Shown: one piece after another, positions 1-7,224 of the stretch
Layout: each line of letters starts with the position of its first letter
Position numbering within the stretch: the stretch's first letter is position 1
NCBI RefSeq assembly: GCF_020171945.1
Contig: NZ_JAIVAP010000011.1
Coordinates: forward strand, 89,067-153,066
Length of the DNA: 64,000 nucleotides
Reading direction: 5' to 3'
DNA from: Bacillus infantis
GTDB taxonomy: Bacteria > Bacillota > Bacilli > Bacillales > Cytobacillaceae
Made by a program: the position numbers and the translations under genes
Notes under the pieces: generated by a model
Told to the model about the DNA's origin: nothing
The model's input: the letters and a program-made list of their open reading frames with translations, nothing else
Database searches by the model: none

Positions 1-1
1 G

Positions 2-217
2 AACCGGCTGCTTATTCCATATGTTGAGGCTGTACAAGAACTGGCTGAGCAGTTCAAGGCTGCGGTTGTTACGGAGCATAAGGCATTTATCCAGTACCTT
101 GAATCAGGGGGAAGTCTTAAACTGACGACAGATGGGGTGCATATGACTTCGGCGGGGGATATGCTTATGGCTAGGACGTGGGTTATGGGAGCAGGTTCTT
201 TGTCTGTCTTTAACTGA
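2..217 (+). CDS. SGNH/GDSL-type esterase, C-terminal fragment (5' end outside window)
   Basis: This is an open frame with no start in the window, ending at the TGA at 215-217. It encodes the last 71 residues of a protein. Near the end it reads DGVHMTSAGDMLMA, which fits block V of the SGNH/GDSL hydrolase family (D-x-x-H, catalytic Asp and His, followed by a helix that starts with a small residue and Gly). Such enzymes hydrolyse esters or acetyl groups on lipids or carbohydrates, but the substrate cannot be told from this piece. The nucleophile Ser block lies upstream of the window. The gene looks intact to its stop. Confidence 0.7.
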   Translation, partial: NRLLIPYVEAVQELAEQFKAAVVTEHKAFIQYLESGGSLKLTTDGVHMTSAGDMLMARTWVMGAGSLSVFN

Positions 218-291
218 TATTGCATTGTTCGCAGAATGAAGGCATTTTTGCCGGAGTTAGGATGTGTCAGTTTCCAGTAAATGTATTTTTT

Positions 292-396
292 GTAGAATAA
301 CGCTGATTTTATGTAGAATCATTGGAAAAATAGGTAGAATAATTAAGAATTTAGGTAGAATAATAGAAAATTTATGTTGAATCATATACGTTTCGG
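292..396. repeat. five-unit array with exact 21-bp period (GTAGAAT motif)
   Basis: The heptamer GTAGAAT starts at 292, 313, 334 and 355, and a GTTGAAT variant starts at 376, so every step is exactly 21 bp. The remaining 14 positions of each unit are A/T-rich and only loosely conserved. A second array with the same period and a related GGNNGAAT motif lies at 56474-56578. No reading frame looks functional here, and the next element downstream is a terminator-like hairpin. Confidence 0.75.
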
Positions 397-408
397 AGCT
401 CTATTAAG

Positions 409-446
409 AAAAATGTCCCTTTTACATATAGTAGAGGGGCATTTTT
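409..446 (+). terminator. Rho-independent terminator-like hairpin
   Basis: AAAAATGTCCCT pairs with AGGGGCATTTTT across a short A/T-rich loop, and the 3' arm ends in five T residues. It probably ends transcription from the SGNH gene or through the 21-bp array, upstream of the cod promoter. Confidence 0.6.
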
Positions 447-583
447 CATGCTATACCACACTCAAATGCGATCCAGCAGGACATTATCTCCCGAGTCAGC
501 CTCCTTCTGCAGAGCTGACGTCTAATCTTCCAAGAAAAACCCATAAAATCGTAAAACCTCACCTCTTCGCGCCACCCACCTAT

Positions 584-612
584 TTGACATCCCCCTATTT
601 TTCTGCAATAAT
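584..612 (+). promoter_or_regulatory. sigma-A promoter of codBA
   Basis: A perfect -35 TTGACA (584-589) is separated by 17 bp from AATAAT (607-612). It predicts a start near 619, just upstream of the PyrR-type leader. Confidence 0.75.
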
Positions 613-630
613 AATAAACAATTAAATACT

Positions 631-665
631 GGTACCTTTAATTCAGTCCCGTGAGGCTGGCAAGG
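631..665 (+). promoter_or_regulatory. PyrR-binding loop (anti-antiterminator) of the codBA leader
   Basis: AGTCCCGTGAGGCT at 645-658 matches the conserved PyrR recognition loop ARUCCNGNGAGGYU of Bacillus pyr attenuators. It can fold with the usual bulge: CAG at 644-646 pairs CTG at 657-659, CC at 648-649 pairs GG at 655-656. A lower stem CCTT (635-638) pairs AAGG (662-665). By analogy with the pyr operon, PyrR bound to UMP would stabilise this hairpin and favour the terminator at 727-765, so codBA would be expressed when pyrimidine nucleotides are scarce. Regulation is inferred; the motif is seen. Confidence 0.85.
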
Positions 666-726
666 ACAGCGGAAATTATGAGAATCATTGGGTGAGGTGT
701 ATCCTGCCCGCTGGTTTTTCATGAGG

Positions 727-765
727 AAAAAGGCTTCTTGTCGGAAACGGCGAGAAGCCTTTTTT
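727..765 (+). terminator. attenuator terminator upstream of codB
   Basis: A 12-bp stem with G-U pairs and a GAAA tetraloop (GGCTTCTTGTCG with CGGCGAGAAGCC) is flanked by A and T tracts. It sits between the PyrR loop and codB, the position expected for the regulated terminator. Confidence 0.85.
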
Positions 766-840
766 CGTTCCAGCTTCTTAGCATCGAAGGCTCCTTCGGT
801 ACCAGTTTCAACACTTTTGAAACTTATAGGAGGAATGGAA

Positions 841-2103
841 ATGAGTAAAGTAGATTTGGATTTTTCACTGAGTGCGGTTCCGCAGAAGCACCGCAGCGGA
901 TTTTGGAGAATGCTTGTGGTGATGCTGGGGCTGACGTTTTTCTCGGCAAGCATGTGGTCAGGCGGGACGCTTGGTTCAGGGCTGACTTTTATGCAGTTTA
1001 TCGGCATCGTCCTGGCTGGGAACCTGATTCTTGGCGCTTATACTGGAGCGCTTGCCTATATCGCGGCCGAGACCGGCTTATCGACCCATCTGCTGACGCG
1101 CTATGCATTCGGTGAAAAAGGTTCTTATCTTTCTTCATTCTTACTGGCAGCGACCCAGGTTGGCTGGTTCGGCGTCGGTGTCGCGATGTTTGCTCTTCCT
1201 GTCCAGAAGGTGACAGGGCTTGATGCGTATCTGCTGATTGCGATTGCCGGCATCCTGATGACGGCGACAGCATTTTTCGGAATGAAGGCACTGGCGATCT
1301 TGAGCTTTATCGCGGTTCCGCTTATCACCATTCTTGGCAGCTTTTCAGTGTTCAAGGCAACAGAAACGGTTGGAGGTCTTGACGGCCTTATGCAGTATCA
1401 GCCTACAGAAGCAATCGGGCTTGCAGCAGCATTGACGATCTGTGTCGGTTCTTTTATCAGTGCCGGAACGCTGACGCCTGACTTTGCCCGCTTCGCCCAG
1501 ACAAAGCGTTCAGCTATCATTACGACTGTAATTGCCTTCTTTATCGGAAATTCACTCATGTTCATCTTCGGTGCTATCGGCGCAATCGCAACTGGCCAAT
1601 CAGATATTTCCGAAGTGATGTTCATTCAAAAATTGATCCTCCCGGCCATCCTTGTGCTGGGGCTTAATATCTGGACAACTAATGACAATGCACTGTATGC
1701 ATCCGGACTCGGTTTCTCAAGCATCACGAAAATCTCAAAAAGCAAGGTTGTCATTTTTAACGGAATCGTCGGAACTATCCTGGCAATGTGGCTTTACAAT
1801 AACTTCGTCGGATGGCTGACCATCCTTGGGGCAGCTCTGCCGCCTGTTGGCGCCATCATTCTCGCAGACTATTTTATCATCAACAGAGGCAAGTATAAGA
1901 AATTTGAGCAAATGACATTCAAAGCTGTCAACTGGCCGGCCATGATCGCATGGGGTGCAGGTGTGCTTGCTGCGAACTTTATTCCGGGGATCCCTCCGGT
2001 CAATGCACTGCTAGGAGCGGCGATCACATTCGTTGTCATCACGAAGCTTGCAGCTCTCACGGCAAACACAGGCACGATATCAGAAATGGAAAAGGTGAGC
2101 TAA
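841..2103 (+). CDS. codB: cytosine permease CodB (NCS1 family)
   Basis: The protein has 420 residues, the usual size of CodB. It is a polytopic membrane protein of the nucleobase:cation symporter-1 family with about twelve hydrophobic segments and the family stretch around WSGGTLGSG near the first helix. It should import cytosine with a cation across the cytoplasmic membrane. The ATG at 841 is chosen because AGGAGG lies at 828-833; the longer open frame back to 688 runs through the attenuator hairpin and is not translated. It is followed directly by codA, and the pair is controlled by the PyrR-type leader, which places it in pyrimidine salvage. The specificity call rests on the pairing with a clear cytosine deaminase. 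Confidence 0.9.
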   Translation: MSKVDLDFSLSAVPQKHRSGFWRMLVVMLGLTFFSASMWSGGTLGSGLTFMQFIGIVLAGNLILGAYTGALAYIAAETGLSTHLLTRYAFGEKGSYLSSFLLAATQVGWFGVGVAMFALPVQKVTGLDAYLLIAIAGILMTATAFFGMKALAILSFIAVPLITILGSFSVFKATETVGGLDGLMQYQPTEAIGLAAALTICVGSFISAGTLTPDFARFAQTKRSAIITTVIAFFIGNSLMFIFGAIGAIATGQSDISEVMFIQKLILPAILVLGLNIWTTNDNALYASGLGFSSITKISKSKVVIFNGIVGTILAMWLYNNFVGWLTILGAALPPVGAIILADYFIINRGKYKKFEQMTFKAVNWPAMIAWGAGVLAANFIPGIPPVNALLGAAITFVVITKLAALTANTGTISEMEKVS

Positions 2104-3375
2104 ATGATGTTAATTAAAAATGCGAAGCTTAGAGGTAAGGATGGGCTTTGGAATATAACAGTAAGAGACGAAAAGATTGCGGAATTGTCGAAGGGGGATG
2201 TATCAGATTGGCAAGGTGAGGAGCTTGATGTAAAAGGGGCGCTTGTTTCTGCCCCGTTCATTGAACCGCATATCCACCTTGATACAACGCTCACAGCAGG
2301 AGAGCCTGAATGGAATCAGAGCGGCACATTGTTCGAGGGCATCCAGAGATGGGCACAGCGCAAGGAGACTTTGACACATGAGGATGTAAAGGAGCGGGCT
2401 AAAAAAGCGCTCAAATGGCAGATCGCACAGGGAATCCAGCATGTCCGCACACATGTGGATGTGACGGATCCAACCTTGACGGCGCTGAAGGCGCTTTTAG
2501 AAGTAAAAGAAGAAATGGCTTCACATGTCGATCTGCAGCTGGTCGCTTTTCCGCAGGAGGGAATCCTTTCTTATCCGAGCGGGGCAGAGCTGATGGAAGA
2601 AGCGCTGAAAATGGGTGCAGACGTGGTCGGCGGCATTCCGCACTTTGAGTTTACGAGAGAATATGGCGTATCTTCTATGAAAATTGCATTCGACCTTGCG
2701 GAAAAATATGACCGCCTTGTAGACATTCACTGCGATGAAATCGATGATGAGCAGTCACGGTTTGTAGAAGTAGTGGCAGCGGAAGCATATGAGCGCGGAT
2801 TCGGCAGCAAGGTGACGGCCAGCCATACGACGGCGATGGGCTCCTATAATGATGCTTATGCCTACAAACTCTTCAGGCTTCTGAAGATGTCGGAAATAAA
2901 CTTTGTGGCTAACCCCCTTGTAAATATCCATCTTCAGGGCCGTTTTGATACGTATCCAAAACGGAGGGGCATCACAAGAGTGAAGGAGCTTCTCGAAGCG
3001 GGAATGAATGTGAGCTTCGGGCATGATGATATCTTTGATCCATGGTATCCGCTTGGAACAGGCAATATGCTTCAGGTTCTCCACATGGGCATCCACGTAT
3101 CCCAGCTCATGGGTTATGAAGAAATTGTCCGTTCCTTCGATCTGATTACAGATAACAGCGCCAAGACGCTTCATATCGAAGACAGCTACGGGATAGAAGC
3201 TGGAAAACCGGCCAGCTTCATTGTCCTTGACGCTGAAAATGAATACGAAGCCATCCGCAAACAGGCAGCCGTCCTTTACTCTATCAGGAACGGCAAGATC
3301 ATCGCGCAGACAAGCCCAAGGCAGACCTCTATTCTGCTGGGGGAGGAAAGAGAAATTATAGATTTTAGCAAATAA
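2104..3375 (+). CDS. codA: cytosine deaminase CodA
   Basis: This 423-residue cytosolic amidohydrolase converts cytosine to uracil and ammonia, feeding uracil into UMP salvage. Metal and catalytic residues of the CodA family are visible: HIHLD (His56, His58), DIHCDE (His209, Glu212), ASHTT (His241) and [13 protein letters not shown] (Asp308). The ATG overlaps no base of codB but follows its stop directly, so the two are translationally linked. A second in-frame ATG at 2107 is an equal alternative start. Transcription ends at the strong terminator at 3383-3411. Nothing is missing or odd in the active site. Confidence 0.93.
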   Translation: MMLIKNAKLRGKDGLWNITVRDEKIAELSKGDVSDWQGEELDVKGALVSAPFIEPHIHLDTTLTAGEPEWNQSGTLFEGIQRWAQRKETLTHEDVKERAKKALKWQIAQGIQHVRTHVDVTDPTLTALKALLEVKEEMASHVDLQLVAFPQEGILSYPSGAELMEEALKMGADVVGGIPHFEFTREYGVSSMKIAFDLAEKYDRLVDIHCDEIDDEQSRFVEVVAAEAYERGFGSKVTASHTTAMGSYNDAYAYKLFRLLKMSEINFVANPLVNIHLQGRFDTYPKRRGITRVKELLEAGMNVSFGHDDIFDPWYPLGTGNMLQVLHMGIHVSQLMGYEEIVRSFDLITDNSAKTLHIEDSYGIEAGKPASFIVLDAENEYEAIRKQAAVLYSIRNGKIIAQTSPRQTSILLGEEREIIDFSK

Positions 3376-3382
3376 TACAAAG

Positions 3383-3411
3383 AAAAGGGGCAGCGGCGGC
3401 TGCCCCTTTTT
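3383..3411 (+). terminator. terminator of codBA
   Basis: A perfect 12-bp stem (AAAAGGGGCAGC with GCTGCCCCTTTT) around a GGCG loop ends in a T run. Confidence 0.9.
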
Positions 3412-3414
3412 GGT

Positions 3415-3477
3415 CCGTGTCAGGCACCGCGAAAAGACACTTTTCCTATATTTGTCCACGAGCAGTGCCTGACACGG
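3415..3477. repeat. 63-bp palindromic interspersed element
   Basis: It is bounded by perfect 13-bp inverted repeats, CCGTGTCAGGCAC (3415-3427) and GTGCCTGACACGG (3465-3477). The interior, read on the minus strand, carries GTGGACAAATAT and AAAGTGTCTTTTC, the same blocks as in the triplicated element at 51856-52009 and, in part, at 61001-61052. Confidence 0.8.
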
Positions 3478-3548
3478 GGATCTACGCTGTATAGTTTAAT
3501 TCCTCAACGGCGAGACTGTTCTTAAAGAAACTAAGGCGGTGCGCTATT

Positions 3549-3983
3549 TTGAGGATTCTCTTTGTGGTTGTGATGAGTGCCTTTATATTTGTTTGTACTT
3601 GTTCGAGCAGTTTTGCTGATTTAAAAGAATCTGGAGAAGTTCATTTTGAATGGCAGGGGGACCCTTCGTTTGGAGAGCTGCTGCTGCCTTGGCCACCCAG
3701 TGCTGATAGGGATTTTGCTTTCCAGAAGGCTGGACATGCTCTTTCCTTTTTTATTTTGACTGGCGGGCTGCTGAGCCTCATCCCCCAAGCATATTCAGCT
3801 ATAATCGCAGCCATATATGCGATGGCAACAGAAATACTGCAGCTGTGCTTTATGAGGAGCGGGCTGCTGCTGGATGTGATGGTGGACTGCGGAGGCATCT
3901 TTCTTGCGCTGCTTGTCTTTGGTTTAATTAAATATGCTGCAGGCCAAAACAGGCAGCAAAAAAGTATGAGCCAGAACAAATAA
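3549..3983 (+). CDS. VanZ-like membrane protein
   Basis: This 144-residue protein starts at a TTG (3549) with AAGGCGGT eight bases upstream; the first ATG would be nine codons further in. The N-terminal hydrophobic segment resembles a signal anchor. The middle and end carry the VanZ-family pattern: KAGHALSFFILTG, then helices around YAMATEILQLCF and LLLDVMVDCGGIFLALLVF. VanZ-like proteins are small integral membrane proteins of unknown biochemical role, named after a teicoplanin-resistance accessory protein. No glycopeptide resistance genes are nearby, so resistance should not be inferred. It appears to be monocistronic. Confidence 0.75.
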   Translation: MRILFVVVMSAFIFVCTCSSSFADLKESGEVHFEWQGDPSFGELLLPWPPSADRDFAFQKAGHALSFFILTGGLLSLIPQAYSAIIAAIYAMATEILQLCFMRSGLLLDVMVDCGGIFLALLVFGLIKYAAGQNRQQKSMSQNK

Positions 3984-4143
3984 CGGTTTTCTGGTAATTG
4001 GCGCACAGCTCCTCCGAAGGAATCAATCAAATCTTGCCATTTACCCTTCCTCTTTTTTTATAATATAATGACACAGGCAAAGCTTTTAGATGCATTCTAG
4101 CAGCTTTACTGTTTATTGAGTCTTTTTAATAGAGGTTGGATAA

Positions 4144-4844
4144 ATGAAGAATATATATCTTGATTATAATCAGATTTCCCTTTCGCTTGATTCTCTGGCG
4201 GACGAGATAAGGGGGGAGGGCTTTGACGGTCTCGTGATTATTTTGCGGGGCGGCTCTTTTCCTGGCTTTCACCTGGCTTTCCTGACAGGGCTGCCTTATT
4301 ATTTTTTGACATATGACCGCAGCAGCGAGTCGCCCGAGTGGAAAGGCCATGCCCCAGCCTAAAGAAAGCCCTCCTAGTTGAAGACTTTGCGGGGATGGGG
4401 AATACGCTGATCAACAGCAAAGAGTTTTTAATAAAGCAAGGAATTGAAGTAAAGACACTGGTTATCTGCAAGGATCCGAAATCCGCTTCAATGCCTGACT
4501 TTTTCTGCTTTGAAACAAAGGAAGAAAATGCCCGCTTCATTTTGCCATGGGAAAGATTCAGGCTCAATCCAGCGGAAAGCAGGGTTTCAAGAGCAGAAAA
4601 TATCGCCGATCATCAATTTGAGAGAACCCTTTGGGATGAGCAGCTCTTTTCCCTTGTCCGCGAAGGCGATGGAATTGCGGCAGGGCATATCGATAAAGGG
4701 GAAATGGCGATTTCACTCGGCTTTACCCATGTGGTGACGGTGAATGTTGAAGAGGCCATTCTAATATCCTCTCAATATCCTGAACTCAGGGTAGCATGGT
4801 GGGACGGAGAGAGAAGATTTATGATACAGTCTAAGGCGGTATAA
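4144..4844 (+). pseudogene. phosphoribosyltransferase-domain gene broken by a frameshift
   Basis: Two overlapping frames together make one phosphoribosyltransferase-like protein of about 233 residues. Frame one (ATG 4144, RBS AGAGGTTG) runs to a TAA at 4360-4362 and holds the PPi-loop-like segment VIILRGGSFPG. The second frame, open from about 4338 to 4844, holds the PRPP-binding motif ALLVEDFAGMGNTL and a C-terminal region ending WWDGERRFMI. The shift is equivalent to one lost base, near the run of four C at 4352-4355. The substrate cannot be assigned. It could be a real pseudogene, a sequencing error, or, less likely, a frameshifting site. The strong conservation of both halves argues for a recent event. 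Confidence 0.65.
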
Positions 4845-4846
4845 GG

Positions 4847-4878
4847 AAAGAGGGACAGGTACTTGTTCCTCTTTTTTT
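4847..4878 (+). terminator. terminator after the phosphoribosyltransferase gene
   Basis: AAAGAGGGACA pairs with TGTTCCTCTTT and is followed by a run of seven T. Confidence 0.8.
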
Positions 4879-5141
4879 GCTGAAAAATACTATTATCTTT
4901 AGATTTTCCCAAGCAGGTACTGCAATAAAGAACTTCAGGACAACCCTTGCAGCGAATAAATTACTTAATAGAGAACCTGGCATTCTTGAATCAGACCAGT
5001 CTTCAAATAAACACTACATAAGGCCTAAATGATAATGACAGGATTTTCGTAAGTTTTCCCAAGGCCAACCCCATTGTTGCGGCTGCCAATATTTGATAGT
5101 TTTGAAGGGAAGGACCCGAAACTATTTTAGGAGGAGATATT
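4879..5141 (+). other. intergenic leader region of the LysM gene
   Basis: No ORF is seen. Near the end, ATAGTTT (5096-5102) and AAACTAT (5119-5125) form an inverted repeat with an inner GGG/CCC pairing, just upstream of the AGGAGG of the LysM gene. It may be a leader hairpin that affects translation or mRNA stability. No known riboswitch class is recognised. Confidence 0.35.
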
Positions 5142-5408
5142 ATGAAAAAACTTGGGAAAATCGTATTAGCGTCTGCTATGTCTTTAGGTATCCTGGGCGG
5201 TGTTGGGAATATTGGTGCTTCTACTGCTGAGGCTGCCCCTGCAGGCTGCTTCGGCCCGGTCTATTATTACGTGAAATCTGGAGATACACTCTCAGGAATT
5301 GCCGCTAAATATGGAGTTACAACAGCCTATCTGGCATCATTGAACAATATCTCAGATCCGAACAAAATCTATGTGGGCCAGCGTATAACTACATATAACT
5401 GCAATTAA
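5142..5408 (+). CDS. small secreted single-LysM protein
   Basis: This 88-residue protein starts at an ATG with AGGAGG seven bases upstream. Residues 1 to about 32 form a Sec signal peptide (basic start, hydrophobic core, STAEAA cleavage region). The mature part, about 56 residues, is essentially one LysM module: [19 protein letters not shown], then [16 protein letters not shown]. LysM binds N-acetylglucosamine-containing glycans in peptidoglycan or chitin. There is no catalytic domain, so it is a stand-alone wall-binding protein. Two cysteines (before the LysM and at the C-terminus) could form a disulfide that closes the domain. It has its own terminator. Confidence 0.85.
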   Translation: MKKLGKIVLASAMSLGILGGVGNIGASTAEAAPAGCFGPVYYYVKSGDTLSGIAAKYGVTTAYLASLNNISDPNKIYVGQRITTYNCN

Positions 5409-5416
5409 TACAATTA

Positions 5417-5456
5417 AAGCCTCCATCCTGTCGTGAACAGGATGGAGGCTTCTTTT
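5417..5456. terminator. bidirectional terminator between LysM gene and carboxypeptidase gene
   Basis: A perfect 15-bp stem (AAGCCTCCATCCTGT with its complement) encloses a 5-base loop. A T-rich tail follows on the plus strand and an A-rich tract precedes it, so it can serve both convergent genes. Confidence 0.85.
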
Positions 5457-5461
5457 ATCCT

Positions 5462-6673
5462 TTACAGCCCTGGCTCATAAGCGGTATTCGGGATTTTTTC
5501 ATAATCATCCGCATCCAGGTTTTCCACGGATCCATCTGCAACTCCTTTAATAATGGCATTCAATCCGGTTTCGACTGCTTTGACAAGCTGACCTTTTTTC
5601 TTTTGGCCAAGCGTATGTGACTGGCCTCTCACCTCAAACAAAACAGTGCCGCTGCCGTTAAGGGCAAAGCTTCCCAATGCAGTTCCTGGAAGGTCAAGGT
5701 TCCGCTGATAGAGGGTAATGTTATTGAACGGAGAGTTTCCGATTGATTGCAAGGCATTGTAAGCTGCTAAATTCAGCTGCTTGGAAAACTCAACATTATA
5801 TTGATCCGCATATTCCGCATATTTTGCTCCTGCTGGAGTGTTTGGATCAGGCACAAACTCGCCTGACAAAGACATAGTAACGATGTCATCCGTTCCCTCT
5901 ACATAGTATTGCCCCTGATGGTGAAGGTCAACGAAGACATCAACCTTCCCGAACTCGGCCATTAATCCTTTATACACGTCCCTTACGGTTTGGGATTCCG
6001 GTGTTATGTACCAGCCTGGCTGGCTTGACCTGCCTGGGAAATCCTCGGCTCGGGGGATGTAATCCAGGTCAGGGTTGAAGTCGCGGTTTACATCAAACCC
6101 GGGCTGTCCGGTGTAATTTCTCTCCTGGATTGTGCCAGATGCATAATAATTCCAGGCCGGCCTCACTGCCGCTGCAAGCTGAGGGAATTCCTGCACAGCT
6201 TCTGCCCAGGACATATCGTTTCCGCGTCGGTCAAGCTCTGAAGCGTCCGGATTTATTTTTGGCAGAACGACCAAAGTGACACTTTCGAGGATTTCCCTGG
6301 CTTCTGGTGAGTTGCTTGATCCCAGGTATTGAAGGATTTTCAGCAAAGCCTCTGTACCGGTCTTTTCATTGCCGTGAATTTCGCTTTCAATCAGAATCAC
6401 TTTTTTCCCCGTACCGACTCGTGCCTGGTAAATGTCCCGCCCCTGGTTGGATTGCCCGACAACCGATAACGACACTTTTCCCTGGCTGCTCTTTTCAATC
6501 TGCTGGAGCTTGTTCACCATTTCGGCATAGTCAGTAAATCCAGCTACAGAGCTGGCTTCGTACTGTCCTGCCTTGCCGGCATCAGGAGATGGGGCCGCAA
6601 TGGCTGTGCCTCCAATCCCCGCACATAAAACAACTGCTGTACTTAATCCTGTAATCCATTTGTTTTTCTTCAT
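5462..6673 (-). CDS. secreted M14-family zinc carboxypeptidase
   Basis: The protein has 403 residues from the ATG at 6673, chosen because GGGGAGT precedes it and a signal peptide (residues 1-27) follows at once; 20 upstream codons are open but are not preceded by a ribosome site. The M14 zinc ligands are visible: EIHGNE (His100, Glu103) and DLHHQG (His251). Arg197 in DVNRDFN fits the substrate-carboxylate site and Glu347 in LFEVRGQ fits the general base. The enzyme should trim C-terminal residues from peptides outside the cell or in the wall. It converges on the LysM gene and shares the bidirectional terminator. Substrate preference is not evident. Confidence 0.87.
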   Translation of the reverse strand: MKKNKWITGLSTAVVLCAGIGGTAIAAPSPDAGKAGQYEASSVAGFTDYAEMVNKLQQIEKSSQGKVSLSVVGQSNQGRDIYQARVGTGKKVILIESEIHGNEKTGTEALLKILQYLGSSNSPEAREILESVTLVVLPKINPDASELDRRGNDMSWAEAVQEFPQLAAAVRPAWNYYASGTIQERNYTGQPGFDVNRDFNPDLDYIPRAEDFPGRSSQPGWYITPESQTVRDVYKGLMAEFGKVDVFVDLHHQGQYYVEGTDDIVTMSLSGEFVPDPNTPAGAKYAEYADQYNVEFSKQLNLAAYNALQSIGNSPFNNITLYQRNLDLPGTALGSFALNGSGTVLFEVRGQSHTLGQKKKGQLVKAVETGLNAIIKGVADGSVENLDADDYEKIPNTAYEPGL

Positions 6674-7019
6674 CCTGCCACTCCCCTTTATTTTTCTTAC
6701 AAAGACTATTCTAAATCGACAAGCCGCTGACACCTTGTCGATTTAGGAACCATGTTCGGGTCTAGTTTTGTAGGAATGAAATGAAGGGTGTCGAATATTT
6801 CGCTTTTCGAAACAATTGAATAGTTTGTCCCATCAGAAAAAACGGGTGATTAGGTCCTTTGTCCCTCAGCTTCTGATTCAGCAGGACTATATAAGCTCGA
6901 CATAAGGCATAATAATTTCTGATTGCCTAATTTCCTTCAATTAGAAGATTAATATATACTATGGAAATATAATAAAAATTATACTAAAACGGTAAATTAA
7001 TGTAATAATGCCTATGTTA
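6674..7019 (+). other. intergenic region between divergent genes, no gene seen
   Basis: The stretch is A/T-rich and has no supported ORF or RNA. It lies between the carboxypeptidase start (minus strand) and the S-layer promoter region (plus strand), so it should hold promoters for both. I could not fix the carboxypeptidase promoter. Confidence 0.4.
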
Positions 7020-7048
7020 TTTATTAACATAATTCCCTTTGATATAAT
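7020..7048 (+). promoter_or_regulatory. candidate extended -10 promoter of the S-layer gene
   Basis: TGATATAAT at 7040-7048 is an extended -10 box (TGn plus TATAAT). The -35 region 17 bp upstream is weak. It leaves an untranslated leader of about 170 bases before the S-layer start, typical of highly expressed S-layer genes with stable mRNA. Confidence 0.55.
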
Positions 7049-7224
7049 CATTTTGGTAAAAGAGAGCATTTGAGTAGGTTAATCCCTCTGATGGGTGCTT
7101 TTTTTACCGTGATAAAAGATACAGGACAGAGAGCAATGCTATGATTCTGGGAAATCATACATACATTCTCTGAATTGAATACTAGATTTTACTACTAGAA
7201 TTAACAGGGAGGATACAATTTATT

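Noticed and set aside
292..396. CRISPR or simple microsatellite explanation for the 21-bp array
   Set aside because: Only a 7-bp core is shared, there are no unique spacers of CRISPR size, and the inter-core bases differ too much for recent slippage.
374..625. Open frame of 83 codons after the 21-bp array
   Set aside because: It runs through a terminator hairpin and the codBA promoter, lacks a ribosome site and has no protein-like pattern.
688..840. Upstream extension of codB
   Set aside because: The frame passes through the attenuator terminator; AGGAGG at 828-833 supports the ATG at 841.
2755..3459. Long minus-strand frame over codA
   Set aside because: It is a shadow of codA and includes the terminator and repeat.
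3549..3983. VanZ-like gene as evidence for glycopeptide resistance
   Set aside because: No vanHAX, vanY or vanRS genes are near; VanZ-like proteins are common in Bacillaceae without resistance.
4040..4070. Promoter TTGCCA/TATAAT before the phosphoribosyltransferase gene
   Set aside because: Spacing is 19 or 24 bp; too weak to list as a feature.
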